13,754 nucleotides of DNA from Litoreibacter sp. (GCA_013042765.1 JABDPP010000233.1:1-13754), one strand, 5' to 3'; counted from the first letter of the stretch, positions 1-7,102 are shown. The notes: generated by a model not told the origin, from the letters alone. Program-made: numbers and translations.

Positions 1-630
1 GTTGAACCCGGCTATACCAATCTCGGAGATCGGGCTCTCGGCGCCACCAGCGATCATCACGTCGGCATCATCAAGCGCGATCAGACGCGCCGCATCACCG
101 ATGGCGTGCGCCCCGGTCGAACAGGCCGTCACAACCGCATGGTTGGGGCCCTTGAAGCCGTATTTGATGCTGACCTGGCCAGACACCAGATTGATCAGCG
201 CGCCGGGAATAAAGAACGGAGACACGCGGCGCGGGCCGCGTTCCTTGATCAGAACGGCGGTTTCCGCAATCGAAGAAAGCCCCCCGATGCCTGAGCCGAT
301 CATGACCCCCGTGCGCTCAAGATCTTCACGCGCTTCAGGCGACCAGCCGGAATCGGCCACGGCCATATCAGCCGCAGCCATTCCATAGAGAATGAACTCG
401 TCGACCTTGCGCTGCTCTTTGGGCGCCATCCAGTCGTCAGGATTGAACGTACCGTCCGTCCCGTCACCGCGCGGCACCTCGCAGGCATAGCCCGTACCAA
501 GGTGGCTGGCATCGAATTTCTCGATGGTGCCGGCGCCGGATTTACCCTCCAGCAACCGCGACCACGTCTCTTCCACTCCGCTGGCCAGCGGCGTTACCAT
601 TCCAAGGCCAGTCACTACGACGCGACGCAT
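1..630 (-). CDS. fabF: 3-oxoacyl-ACP synthase II (KAS II), partial, C-terminal half beyond the left edge
   Basis: Condensing enzyme of type II fatty-acid synthesis: it joins malonyl-ACP to a growing acyl-ACP in the cytosol. The 210 visible residues start MRRVVVTGLGMVTPL, the typical KAS II N-terminus. They contain the nucleophile motif TACSTGAHAIG with the active-site cysteine at about residue 170, and the glycine-rich MIGSGIGGL at about 110-118. The two catalytic histidines of the family lie in the missing C-terminal half. The ATG at 628-630 is preceded by an AAGGGG-type ribosome site. It is the last visible gene of the minus-strand fab cluster, but a cytochrome c gene stands between it and acpP. 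The 118-base gap upstream (631-748) holds a TAGAAT-like -10 at 656-661 without a convincing -35, and a small C4/G4 hairpin near 691-700. Identification is secure; incompleteness is due only to the window edge. Confidence 0.97.
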   Translation of the reverse strand, partial: MRRVVVTGLGMVTPLASGVEETWSRLLEGKSGAGTIEKFDASHLGTGYACEVPRGDGTDGTFNPDDWMAPKEQRKVDEFILYGMAAADMAVADSGWSPEAREDLERTGVMIGSGIGGLSSIAETAVLIKERGPRRVSPFFIPGALINLVSGQVSIKYGFKGPNHAVVTACSTGAHAIGDAARLIALDDADVMIAGGAESPISEIGIAGFN

Positions 631-748
631 ACCCCTACCCCTTATTCCCAGATCAATTCTAGCGTTTCACAAGGTCATACACTTGCAAAACCCCAAGGGG
701 CAAGGCAGGACGCGCAGCTTTCTGCCGACCGCGACAGTCCGGCGGATT

Positions 749-1159
749 TTATTCCTGAATCTCGACCAGATACTCGATCAAAGCGAGGATCCGGGTCCGC
801 ACATAGGCGTCGGGCTCCACGAAATCGGGATCGGCTTCCGCACGCATCCGGTACCTGGCCCCCCAGATCAGCATGTCACGCATGCCATGCGCGCCAACCT
901 CAGCGGTCCCGTCGATAATCTCATAGGCCGCAGAAACAGGGAACACACCATTATTGTTCTTCTGGAGAGCGGTCAGATCCGGAACCTCGGCACCGGAGAG
1001 AAAATCGCTGACCGGCCCATCGCCTTTCCCGCTCTCTCCGTGGCAGGCGACACAGCTGTTGCGATACTCAAACTCGCCAAGGCTGATCGCGCCAGCCCCC
1101 GTCGTGCTTAGCAGTGTGGCGCCTAGTAGCGCTAAAGTTGTATTTCGAATCTTACACAT
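749..1159 (-). CDS. Small secreted class I c-type cytochrome
   Basis: A 136-residue monohaem cytochrome c. Residues 1-24 form a signal peptide (basic start, hydrophobic core, GAGA before the likely cut), so the mature protein of about 112 residues is periplasmic. The haem attachment motif CVACHG is at residues 36-41. The segment HGMRDMLIWG (91-100) resembles the distal Met segment of class I cytochromes (usually R-x-M-P-V-W-G), making Met96 the likely axial ligand. The family proline after that Met is replaced by Leu. The ATG at 1157-1159 has a GGAGAAAG ribosome site. It lies between acpP and fabF, downstream of the acpP terminator, so it probably has its own promoter; none was clear in 1160-1322. 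Redox partner and role are unknown. Nothing links it to fatty-acid synthesis except position. Confidence 0.9.
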   Translation of the reverse strand: MCKIRNTTLALLGATLLSTTGAGAISLGEFEYRNSCVACHGESGKGDGPVSDFLSGAEVPDLTALQKNNNGVFPVSAAYEIIDGTAEVGAHGMRDMLIWGARYRMRAEADPDFVEPDAYVRTRILALIEYLVEIQE

Positions 1160-1322
1160 AGAACTTTCTCCATAAATAGGAAGTTATATCAGTGTGTTCG
1201 CGCCTCTTCTTGTACCACTTTATGCCCTCTCAGAGAAGGTCCGCGTGGTCGCAGCAAGCCCAGCGGCGGAGGGACGCCGAAGATTAATTCAACAGGAAGG
1301 AAGGAAGGCAGGGAATGACAAT

Positions 1323-1350
1323 AAAAAACGGCGCCCCGAAGGACGCCGTT
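1323..1350 (-). terminator. Rho-independent terminator of acpP
   Basis: Read on the minus strand, a 10-bp stem (AACGGCGTCC with GGGCGCCGTT, one G-T pair) closes a C(UUCG)G tetraloop, and a run of six T follows directly (1323-1328). It begins 22 nt after the acpP stop. It separates acpP from the cytochrome c and fabF genes downstream. Confidence 0.93.
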
Positions 1351-1372
1351 TCAAATTCGGTTCTCGTGAGGC

Positions 1373-1606
1373 TCAGGAAGCTTCAGAGATAAACTTAGTT
1401 GCATCGCCGAATGTCTGAATGGTCTCGGCTGCATCGTCAGGGATCTCGATCCCGAACTCTTCTTCGAACGCCATGACCAGCTCAACAGTGTCCAGGCTGT
1501 CGGCGCCAAGGTCGTCGATGAAGGACGCGTTATCTACAACTTTGTCTTCTTCAACACCCAGGTGTTCGACAACGATCTTTTTCACGCGATCTGCGATGTC
1601 GCTCAT
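1373..1606 (-). CDS. acpP: Acyl carrier protein
   Basis: A 77-residue acidic carrier that holds acyl intermediates on a 4'-phosphopantetheine arm for FabD, FabG and FabF. The attachment motif [10 protein letters not shown] is present with Ser37 as the modified residue, and the length is typical of AcpP. The start is the ATG at 1604-1606, giving [10 protein letters not shown], with a GAGGA ribosome site about 8 nt upstream. The frame stays open further upstream to 1735, but that part has no family similarity and contains the predicted promoter. The gene has its own promoter (1721-1748) and terminator (1323-1350), fitting the high separate expression usual for acpP within fab clusters. Confidence 0.98.
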   Translation of the reverse strand: MSDIADRVKKIVVEHLGVEEDKVVDNASFIDDLGADSLDTVELVMAFEEEFGIEIPDDAAETIQTFGDATKFISEAS

Positions 1607-1720
1607 AATGAATATCCTCGTATTTGGACGGGTCTGTCCCGCTCGTGGTAATGGTCGTTTGACCTTTATTGTGCCGCAACAGCGACCGCCGCGAGATCCT
1701 CCCCCGGCGTGGCTGCGCCG

Positions 1721-1748
1721 CCTATAACATATCAATTCGTGAACGCAA
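1721..1748 (-). promoter_or_regulatory. Predicted sigma-70 promoter of acpP
   Basis: On the minus strand, TTGCGT (1743-1748) is followed after 16 nt by TATAGG (1721-1726). Transcription would start near 1714, giving an untranslated leader of about 107 nt. It lies in the 184-nt gap between fabG and acpP. Assigned by eye from consensus likeness. Confidence 0.5.
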
Positions 1749-1790
1749 ATGCTTATCCATCGCGCGCCCTGGGGCCGTGACGGACCCGAC

Positions 1791-2528
1791 TTAGATCATG
1801 GCCATGCCGCCATTCACATGCAAGGTCGTGCCAGTCACGTAACCGGCCCCGGGGGCGGCCAGATAGGCCACTGCATGAGCAATCTCATCGGCTTCGCCCA
1901 TGCGCCCGGCTGGAATCTGCGACAGGATCCCCGATTTCTGGTCATCTGTCAGCTTGTCGGTCATCGCAGTGGTAATAAACCCCGGCGCAACGCAGTTCAC
2001 GGTGATGCCGCGGCTGGCTACCTCATAGGCCAGCGACTTCGACATACCGACCATGCCCGCCTTGGAAGCCGCGTAGTTGCCCTGCCCCGGATTGCCGGTG
2101 GCCCCCACGACCGAGGAGATATTCACGATCCGGCCCCAGCGCGCCTTCATCATGCCGCGCAGCACGCCCTTGCAGAGCTTGAAGGTCGAGGTCAGGTTCA
2201 CATCAATCACGTTCTGCCACTCGTCATCGGACATGCGCATGAACAGGTTGTCGCGCGTGATGCCGGCATTGTTGACCAGGATATCCACTGATCCCATCGC
2301 CTCGGCCGCCTGTTTGGGCAGCGCGTCGACAGCTTCGAAATCGCTCAGGTTGCAGGGCAACACATGCGCCCGCTCGCCCAGTTCAGCGGCCAGCGCCTCA
2401 AGCGGCTCCACCCGCGTGCCCGACAGCGCCACCGTGGCCCCGTCCGCGTGCAGCGCCTTGGCAATCGCGCCGCCAATGCCGCCCGATGCGCCCGTCACAA
2501 GCGCGTTCTTTCCAGTCAATTCGGTCAT
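1791..2528 (-). CDS. fabG: 3-oxoacyl-ACP reductase (SDR family)
   Basis: NADPH-dependent reduction of 3-oxoacyl-ACP to 3-hydroxyacyl-ACP, the first reductive step of each elongation cycle. The 245 residues show the classical SDR layout: cofactor motif TGASGGIG (12-19), NNAG (86-89), and a catalytic set of Asn111, Ser139, Tyr152 and Lys156 (NYAASK). The C-terminus [11 protein letters not shown] is typical of FabG. The ATG at 2526-2528 has a GAGAGGGG ribosome site. It follows fabD by 45 nt, so the two are probably one transcript from the fabD promoter, and acpP follows after a longer gap with its own promoter. Length and residues fit FabG rather than a generic SDR, and the neighbours confirm it. 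Confidence 0.97.
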   Translation of the reverse strand: MTELTGKNALVTGASGGIGGAIAKALHADGATVALSGTRVEPLEALAAELGERAHVLPCNLSDFEAVDALPKQAAEAMGSVDILVNNAGITRDNLFMRMSDDEWQNVIDVNLTSTFKLCKGVLRGMMKARWGRIVNISSVVGATGNPGQGNYAASKAGMVGMSKSLAYEVASRGITVNCVAPGFITTAMTDKLTDDQKSGILSQIPAGRMGEADEIAHAVAYLAAPGAGYVTGTTLHVNGGMAMI

Positions 2529-2573
2529 GTCTCTGCCCCTCTCAAGAATTCAATCAAAGCCCGCCGCGCGGGA

Positions 2574-3515
2574 TTACCCCGCCTGCACGGCCTCGGCTGC
2601 GGCCGCGACGTCTGCCGCCGCGCCAACTGCGCGGGTGGCCAGCGCACGATCGATCCGGCGCACCATGCCCGACAGAGCCTTGCCCGCACCGATCTCCCAG
2701 ATCTCGGTCACACCTTGCGCACCCATATAAGCCACGCTCTCACGCCACCGGACCGAGCCCGTCACCTGCTCCACCAGCAAGCTGCGGATCACGTCCGGAT
2801 CATCTGTGGCAGCGGCGCGCACATTGCTGACGACTGGAACCTTGGGGGTCACGATCTCAACCGCGCCCAGCGCCTCATTCATTACTTCGGCAGCCGGTGC
2901 CATCAGCGCACAATGGAACGGCGCGCTCACCGGCAGCAGCATGGCCCGCTTGGCGCCTTTGGCCTTGGCGATGTCGAGCGCCCGTTCAACCGCTTCGCGG
3001 TGACCCGACACGACCACCTGACCGGGATCGTTGTCATTAGCCGCCTGACAGACCTGACCTTCGGCAGCTTCAGCGGCGACCGCCGCCGCAGTCTCGAAAT
3101 CCAGCCCCAGAAGGGCCGCCATTGCGCCAACACCGACCGGCACGGCCTTTTGCATTGCCAGCCCGCGTGTGCGCAGCAGCCGCGCGGTATCGGCCACCGA
3201 AAAGGCACCGGCAGCGGCCAATGCGGAGTATTCCCCAAGCGAATGCCCGGCCACAAACGATGCCGCCTCGACGCCCACGCCTTCAGACTTCAGCGCCGCC
3301 ATCGCCGCAAGAGAGGTCGCCATCAGCGCCGGTTGCGCATTTTCGGTCAGGGTCAACGCGTCCTGCTCGCCCTCCCAGATCAGCGCACTCAGCTTCTCGC
3401 CCAACGCGTCATCGACTTCCTCGAAAACCGCCTTGGCGTCGGGATAGGCCTCGGCCAGATCACGGCCCATGCCAATGGTCTGGGCCCCTTGGCCCGGAAA
3501 TACGAATGCGCGCAT
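2574..3515 (-). CDS. fabD: Malonyl-CoA:ACP transacylase
   Basis: Transfers malonyl from malonyl-CoA to the ACP thiol, feeding the condensing enzymes. The 313-residue protein begins RAFVFPGQGAQ, the family signature. It carries GHSLGEYSALA with nucleophile Ser92, Arg117, His201 in SAPFHCALM, and Gln250 in LLVEQVTGSV. These are the same residue numbers as the catalytic set of the E. coli enzyme. The ATG at 3513-3515 is preceded by AAGGGG. It is the first gene of the minus-strand fab run and is divergent from the b561-YceI gene. A predicted promoter lies at 3545-3572. Confidence 0.98.
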   Translation of the reverse strand: MRAFVFPGQGAQTIGMGRDLAEAYPDAKAVFEEVDDALGEKLSALIWEGEQDALTLTENAQPALMATSLAAMAALKSEGVGVEAASFVAGHSLGEYSALAAAGAFSVADTARLLRTRGLAMQKAVPVGVGAMAALLGLDFETAAAVAAEAAEGQVCQAANDNDPGQVVVSGHREAVERALDIAKAKGAKRAMLLPVSAPFHCALMAPAAEVMNEALGAVEIVTPKVPVVSNVRAAATDDPDVIRSLLVEQVTGSVRWRESVAYMGAQGVTEIWEIGAGKALSGMVRRIDRALATRAVGAAADVAAAAEAVQAG

Positions 3516-3544
3516 TGTTGCCCCTTCCTGAGATGTTTGCCCTG

Positions 3545-3572
3545 ATCTAACGAAAGCGCACGCGCCTCACAA
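3545..3572 (-). promoter_or_regulatory. Predicted sigma-70 promoter of fabD-fabG
   Basis: On the minus strand, TTGTGA (3567-3572) is separated by 16 nt from TTAGAT (3545-3550). The expected start of transcription is about 20 nt upstream of the fabD ATG. Its -35 box is only 8 nt from the dyad at 3580-3598, so a protein bound there could also affect fabD. Confidence 0.45.
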
Positions 3573-3579
3573 GCACGCG

Positions 3580-3598
3580 TCGCACAGAGTTTGTGCGA
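3580..3598. promoter_or_regulatory. Dyad operator candidate (YceI site A)
   Basis: Perfect inverted repeat TCGCACA-GAGTT-TGTGCGA, 7-bp arms with a 5-nt spacer, between the divergent promoters of fabD and the b561-YceI gene. Its centre (3589) is 19 nt upstream of the predicted -35 of the b561-YceI gene. A close match occurs at 5641-5656 upstream of the second YceI gene. The binding protein is unknown. Confidence 0.55.
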
Positions 3599-3607
3599 TC
3601 GGGCCGA

Positions 3608-3635
3608 TTGCGCCCGGTCCGGGTGACGCTAGATA
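3608..3635 (+). promoter_or_regulatory. Predicted promoter of the b561-YceI gene
   Basis: TTGCGC (3608-3613), a 16-nt spacer, then TAGATA (3630-3635). The start codon follows 28 nt after the -10, giving a short leader with GAGAGG-like purines at 3651-3656. Confidence 0.45.
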
Positions 3636-3663
3636 GGGACAAAATCAGTCGAGAGGCCCGAAA

Positions 3664-4875
3664 ATGCTGCGCAATTCCACGACAACCTATGGCGGGGTGA
3701 CCAAGACATTTCACTGGCTCACCGCGCTTCTGGTGGTGACGCTGATCCCGTTGGGGATTTACGCGAACGGCCTGCCCTACGAGACCGGCGAGCAACTGGC
3801 CCGCAAGGCCTGGATGTTCTCGCTGCACAAGACGCTGGGGGTCACGGTCTTTTTCGTGGCGCTGGCGCGGATCGGCTGGGCGCTGAGCCAGCCGAAACCG
3901 GGGCTGCTCAACTCGGAACGCAAGCTGGAGAGCTTTCTTGCCGAAACCGTGCACTGGCTGCTCTACGCCTCGCTGGTGCTGGTGCCGCTCAGCGGCTGGA
4001 TCCACCACGCAGCCACGACCGGGTTCGCGCCGATCTGGTGGCCCTTTGGCCAATCCCTGCCACTGGTACCCAAAGACGACGACGTCGCGCACACCTTCGC
4101 GGCGCTGCATATTGTGTTCGAACGGGTGCTGGCCGCCTCGATCCTGCTCCATATCGCCGGCGCGCTGAAACATCATGTCTTTGACAAAGACAAAACCCTG
4201 CGCCGGATGCTTCCCGGGCACACCGATCCGGGCCCCCTGCCGGCAAAGCGCCATTCCGCCCTCCCGCTACTGGGGGCCGGGGCCGGCTATGTCGTGGCGC
4301 TGGCCATCGGGGCTGCGATCGGGCTTTTCAGCCATGCCGAGAGCACCACCTCGCCCGTTCCGACCCTGGCGGAGGTGGAGACCGGCTGGCAGGTTGAGCA
4401 AGGAACCCTCGCCCTCACCGTGCGCCAGCTGGGCAGCGACGTGCAGGGAAGTTTCGAGAACTGGACCGCCGCGATCAACTTCAAGGAGACGGCAGATGCC
4501 GAGGGCCGCCACGGCAATGTGGAGGTCCAGATCGCCATCGCCTCGCTCACGCTTGGATCGGTCACGGCGCAGGCCATGGGCGCTGATTTCTTCCACACGC
4601 AAGCGCATCCAACCGCAGTTTTCGCCGCAGATATTCTGACGGACGCGGAGGGTGGCTATTTTGCGGAAGGCACACTGGACCTGAAAGGCAGCACCCAGCC
4701 GATCATCCTGCCTTTCACGCTTCAGATCGACGACGATACTGCGACGATGACTGGCCAGACCCGCCTGAACCGCACCGCGTATAGGATCGGAGAGGCCTAT
4801 CCCGACGAGACCAGTCTCGGTTTTGACGTCGTGATCGATGTCAGCCTGACGGCGATACGGCAGACGGGCAGCTGA
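3664..4875 (+). CDS. Cytochrome b561 fused to a YceI domain
   Basis: A 403-residue membrane protein with two domains. Residues 1-180 match the bacterial cytochrome b561 fold: four predicted membrane helices (about 18-35, 54-74, 94-112, 146-168) with histidines placed for two b haems (His17, His55, His97, His149, His163 are candidates). A fifth helix (about 202-222) leads to a C-terminal YceI domain (about 236-397), a lipocalin-like beta barrel known in other members to bind polyisoprenoid or quinone-type lipids, here expected on the periplasmic side. There is no separate signal peptide. In E. coli, the b561 gene yceJ and yceI are adjacent, so this is the fused form of a known pair. Inferred role: electron transfer involving a lipid or quinone. 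The gene converges on a separate yceI gene and shares a terminator with it. Confidence 0.88.
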   Translation: MLRNSTTTYGGVTKTFHWLTALLVVTLIPLGIYANGLPYETGEQLARKAWMFSLHKTLGVTVFFVALARIGWALSQPKPGLLNSERKLESFLAETVHWLLYASLVLVPLSGWIHHAATTGFAPIWWPFGQSLPLVPKDDDVAHTFAALHIVFERVLAASILLHIAGALKHHVFDKDKTLRRMLPGHTDPGPLPAKRHSALPLLGAGAGYVVALAIGAAIGLFSHAESTTSPVPTLAEVETGWQVEQGTLALTVRQLGSDVQGSFENWTAAINFKETADAEGRHGNVEVQIAIASLTLGSVTAQAMGADFFHTQAHPTAVFAADILTDAEGGYFAEGTLDLKGSTQPIILPFTLQIDDDTATMTGQTRLNRTAYRIGEAYPDETSLGFDVVIDVSLTAIRQTGS

Positions 4876-4901
4876 TCCAAACCCACCGTGCAGCCCACAT
4901 A

Positions 4902-4935
4902 AAAAGCCGCCCGGTCCAGAAGTCGGGCGGCTTTT
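4902..4935. terminator. Bidirectional terminator between the two YceI genes
   Basis: An 8-bp GC stem (GCCGCCCG 4906-4913 with CGGGCGGC 4924-4931), 10-nt loop, flanked by AAAA and TTTT that extend the stem. U-tracts result on both strands. It serves the fusion gene (plus) and the convergent yceI gene (minus). Confidence 0.85.
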
Positions 4936-4975
4936 CTCTTTTCAGGTTGGACGGGAAAGCCCGCCCAAAGCGCGA

Positions 4976-5560
4976 TCAGCTCGCGCTCTCGTCGGCCTTG
5001 GCAGCCTCGATCGAAATCATCACCTGCACCTCGTCGCTGACGACCGGAGCAAAAGCACCAACGCCGAAATCACTGCGCAGAAGCGTCGTGGTGGCGTCGA
5101 ACCCGAGCCACGGCTTGCCAGCCATCGGGTGAGTGTCAGCCTTGTTCAGCTTGGCGTCCAGAGTGACCGGCTTGGTCACTCCGTTCATGCTCAGATCGCC
5201 AGTGATCAGCGCGGTCGTCGCACCTGTGACTTCGATCCCGGTCGAAGTGAAGGTGACCAGATCACCATCCTCAGCGCCAAAGAAATCCGCCGACATGAAG
5301 TGGCCGTCACGCTGCTCCCAACCGGTGAACATGCTCTTGACGGGCATGGAGACCGTCACGGCAGAGGCGGCCGGATCTGCTTCGTCAAAGCTGATCTCGC
5401 CCTCGAAACCCGAAAACATGCCGTAAGTGGTCGAAAAGCCGAGATGCTCATAGCTGAACACGATCTGGCTGTGGCTTGCGTCCAGAACGTATTTTTCCGC
5501 CTCAGCGAAAGCAGCCGTGCCGGCCAATGCCAGACCTGCTGCAAGAACCAGTGATTTCAT
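4976..5560 (-). CDS. Secreted YceI-family lipid-binding protein
   Basis: A 194-residue periplasmic protein. Residues 1-19 are a signal peptide (MKSLVLAAGLALAGTAAFA, cut before EAEKYVLD). The rest is a full-length YceI domain (about 23-188) with the usual start YVLDASHSQIVFSYEHLGFS and the GMFSGFEGEISFD segment. Family members bind long isoprenoid or amphiphilic lipids in a beta barrel; the ligand here is unknown. The start chosen is the ATG at 5558-5560, which has AGGAGA at good spacing and begins the signal peptide. The frame extends 8 codons upstream to 5584, but that would spoil the signal sequence and overlap the ribosome site. It converges on the b561-YceI fusion and shares with it a terminator and an upstream dyad. 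Confidence 0.93.
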   Translation of the reverse strand: MKSLVLAAGLALAGTAAFAEAEKYVLDASHSQIVFSYEHLGFSTTYGMFSGFEGEISFDEADPAASAVTVSMPVKSMFTGWEQRDGHFMSADFFGAEDGDLVTFTSTGIEVTGATTALITGDLSMNGVTKPVTLDAKLNKADTHPMAGKPWLGFDATTTLLRSDFGVGAFAPVVSDEVQVMISIEAAKADESAS

Positions 5561-5599
5561 TTTGTCGTCTCCTGTGAAAAACAAATGTCAATTGGTGGT

Positions 5600-5628
5600 T
5601 AAATTCGGTCTGAGACGCCAAAAGACAA
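5600..5628 (-). promoter_or_regulatory. Predicted promoter of yceI
   Basis: On the minus strand, TTGTCT (5623-5628) is followed by a 17-nt spacer and AATTTA (5600-5605). The expected start is about 33 nt upstream of the ATG. The dyad at 5641-5656 lies directly upstream of the -35. Confidence 0.42.
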
Positions 5629-5640
5629 GCCGCGCCGGTC

Positions 5641-5656
5641 CACAGATTCTGTGCGC
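5641..5656. promoter_or_regulatory. Dyad operator candidate (YceI site B)
   Basis: CACAGATTCTGTG (5641-5653) is a perfect 6-bp dyad around one base, followed by CGC. It matches site A (3583-3598) at 13 of 16 positions. Its centre (5647) is 19 nt upstream of the predicted yceI -35, the same offset as at site A. Confidence 0.55.
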
Positions 5657-5714
5657 ATTTGTGTAGGTGACAGCGCCGAACGGCGCGGGGCTGTGCAGCA
5701 AGGTCGATTACGGC

Positions 5715-5742
5715 TTGCGCCAATGGCTCAGGCTGCTATACC
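5715..5742 (+). promoter_or_regulatory. Predicted promoter of rpsF-rpsR-rplI
   Basis: TTGCGC (5715-5720), 16-nt spacer, TATACC (5737-5742). Transcription would start near 5749, about 100 nt before rpsF and right at the start of the leader stem at 5750. Confidence 0.5.
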
Positions 5743-5749
5743 GCGCCAT

Positions 5750-5799
5750 CCTTCGCGAAACATATCAATCGCAGTGCCCCTCGTGGTCGGGTGCGAAGG
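5750..5799 (+). promoter_or_regulatory. Candidate structured leader of the rpsF operon
   Basis: CCTTCGC (5750-5756) pairs perfectly with GCGAAGG (5793-5799), enclosing 36 nt that contain CCCC and CGGG segments able to pair further. It sits at the expected 5' end of the rpsF message. In many bacteria the S6:S18 complex binds a structured element in its own leader. Whether this hairpin is that element cannot be decided by eye. Confidence 0.35.
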
Positions 5800-5846
5800 T
5801 CTCATTGCCCGCCCTTTGAAGCACGTCAGAACATAGAGGAATGTCC

Positions 5847-6197
5847 ATGCCGTTTTATGAGCATGTATTTATCTCGCGCCAGGACCTGTCGAACACACAG
5901 GCTGAGGGTCTGGTCGAACATTTCGGCGCCATCCTGTCCGACAATGGTGGCAAGATCGTCGAAAGCGAGTACTGGGGCCTGAAAACAATGGCCTACAAGA
6001 TCAACAAGAACCGCAAGGGTCACTATGCATTCATGCGCTCGGACGCCCCCGCGCCCGCCGTGCAGGAAATGGAACGCCTGATGCGCCTGCATGACGATGT
6101 CATGCGTGTTCTCACCATCAAGGTGGACGAGCACGAGGAAGGCCCGTCGGTCCAGATGCAAAAACGCGACGAACGTGAACGTCGCCCGCGTAACTAA
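5847..6197 (+). CDS. rpsF: 30S ribosomal protein S6
   Basis: A 116-residue S6, which pairs with S18 on the platform of the small subunit. It begins MPFYEHVFISRQDLS and contains the family core around YWGLKTMAYKINKNRKGHY. The tail is charged and ends RERRPRN. Two ATGs lie six bases apart (5841 and 5847). The ribosome site AGAGGA (5835-5840) touches the first and is 6 nt from the second, so 5847 is chosen, which also gives the usual N-terminus. First gene of the rpsF-rpsR-rplI operon. Confidence 0.97.
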   Translation: MPFYEHVFISRQDLSNTQAEGLVEHFGAILSDNGGKIVESEYWGLKTMAYKINKNRKGHYAFMRSDAPAPAVQEMERLMRLHDDVMRVLTIKVDEHEEGPSVQMQKRDERERRPRN

Positions 6198-6221
6198 TTG
6201 GTCTTGAAAAGGAGCTAAACC

Positions 6222-6449
6222 ATGGCTGCTAAACCATTTTTCCGTCGTCGCAAGTCTGACCCGTTCACGGGCGACAATGCGCCGAAGATCGACTACAAAG
6301 ACACCCGTCTGCTGCAGCGCTACGTGTCCGAGCGCGGCAAGATCGTGCCCTCGCGCATCACTGCCGTAAATGCAAAGAACCAGCGTGCCCTGGCCCGTGC
6401 GATCAAACGCGCACGTTTCCTGGCCCTGCTTCCCTACGCTGTGAAGTGA
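6222..6449 (+). CDS. rpsR: 30S ribosomal protein S18
   Basis: A 75-residue basic protein, the partner of S6 on the 30S platform. It shows the family core [19 protein letters not shown] and [19 protein letters not shown], ending LLPYAVK. It has no cysteines, so it is the zinc-free form. AAGGAG lies 7 nt before the ATG. It is 24 nt after rpsF, and its stop overlaps the ribosome site (GAGG) of rplI, consistent with coupled translation. Confidence 0.97.
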   Translation: MAAKPFFRRRKSDPFTGDNAPKIDYKDTRLLQRYVSERGKIVPSRITAVNAKNQRALARAIKRARFLALLPYAVK

Positions 6450-6459
6450 GGATACTGAC

Positions 6460-7083
6460 ATGCAAGTGATCCTTCTTGAACGCGTCGCAAAACTTGGCCA
6501 GATGGGCGAAGTTGTCGACGTCAAGCCGGGCTACGCCCGCAACTTCCTGCTGCCCCAGGGCAAGGCGATGAACGCAACTGACGCCAACATGGCCCAGTTT
6601 GAAAATAAGAAAGCCCAGCTCGAAGCCCGCAACCTCGAAACCCGCAAGGAAGCCGAGTCGCTGGCCGAAAAACTGAACGGTCAGCAGTTCATCGTGATTC
6701 GTCAGGCCTCCGACGCCGGCGCGCTTTACGGCTCCGTCACCACCCGTGACGCCGCCGACGCCGCCACCGAGGAAGGTTTCTCGATCGATCGCGCCCAGGT
6801 CGCCCTGGACCGCCCGATCAAGGATCTGGGCCTGCACGAGGTGACCGTGTCTCTGCATCCCGAGGTCCAGTCCACCTTCACTCTGAACGTGGCACGCTCC
6901 AACGAGGAAGCAGAACTGCAGGCCTCCGGCAAATCCATCCAGGAACTGGCTGCTGAAGCGGAAGCTGAAGCGGAGTTCGAGATCGCCGAACTGTTCGACG
7001 ATATCGGCGCTGCCGCGTCCGAAGATGAAGATCTGGCCGAAGCCGTTGCCGAAGAGGCTCCGGAAGAGGACGCAGAAGAGTAA
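6460..7083 (+). CDS. rplI: 50S ribosomal protein L9 with acidic C-terminal tail
   Basis: Binds 23S rRNA near the L1 stalk. Residues 1-147 are a full L9: N-terminal RNA-binding domain ([32 protein letters not shown]), long connecting helix (about 41-75) and C-terminal domain ending at about LNVARS. The usual length is near 150. This one has about 60 extra residues (148-207), very rich in Glu, Asp and Ala with a single Lys. To my knowledge such acidic tails are common in alphaproteobacterial L9. Third gene of the operon, followed by a strong terminator. Confidence 0.96.
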   Translation: MQVILLERVAKLGQMGEVVDVKPGYARNFLLPQGKAMNATDANMAQFENKKAQLEARNLETRKEAESLAEKLNGQQFIVIRQASDAGALYGSVTTRDAADAATEEGFSIDRAQVALDRPIKDLGLHEVTVSLHPEVQSTFTLNVARSNEEAELQASGKSIQELAAEAEAEAEFEIAELFDDIGAAASEDEDLAEAVAEEAPEEDAEE

Positions 7084-7102
7084 AAACTGCAAAAAACTTG
7101 TG

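Noticed and set aside
1607..1735. N-terminal extension of acpP to a start near 1735
   Set aside because: The extra residues are basic and unlike ACP, the stretch contains the predicted promoter, and the ATG at 1604-1606 has a good ribosome site.
2364..3545. Long plus-strand open frame of about 393 codons opposite fabG and fabD
   Set aside because: It is low-complexity Arg/His/Gly-rich sequence with no motif, lying across two well-identified genes.
5561..5584. Upstream start for yceI
   Set aside because: It would put a charged segment before the signal peptide and would overlap the AGGAGA ribosome site of the later ATG.
5841..5846. ATG at 5841 as rpsF start
   Set aside because: The ribosome site AGAGGA touches this ATG directly; the ATG at 5847 has proper spacing and gives the usual S6 N-terminus.
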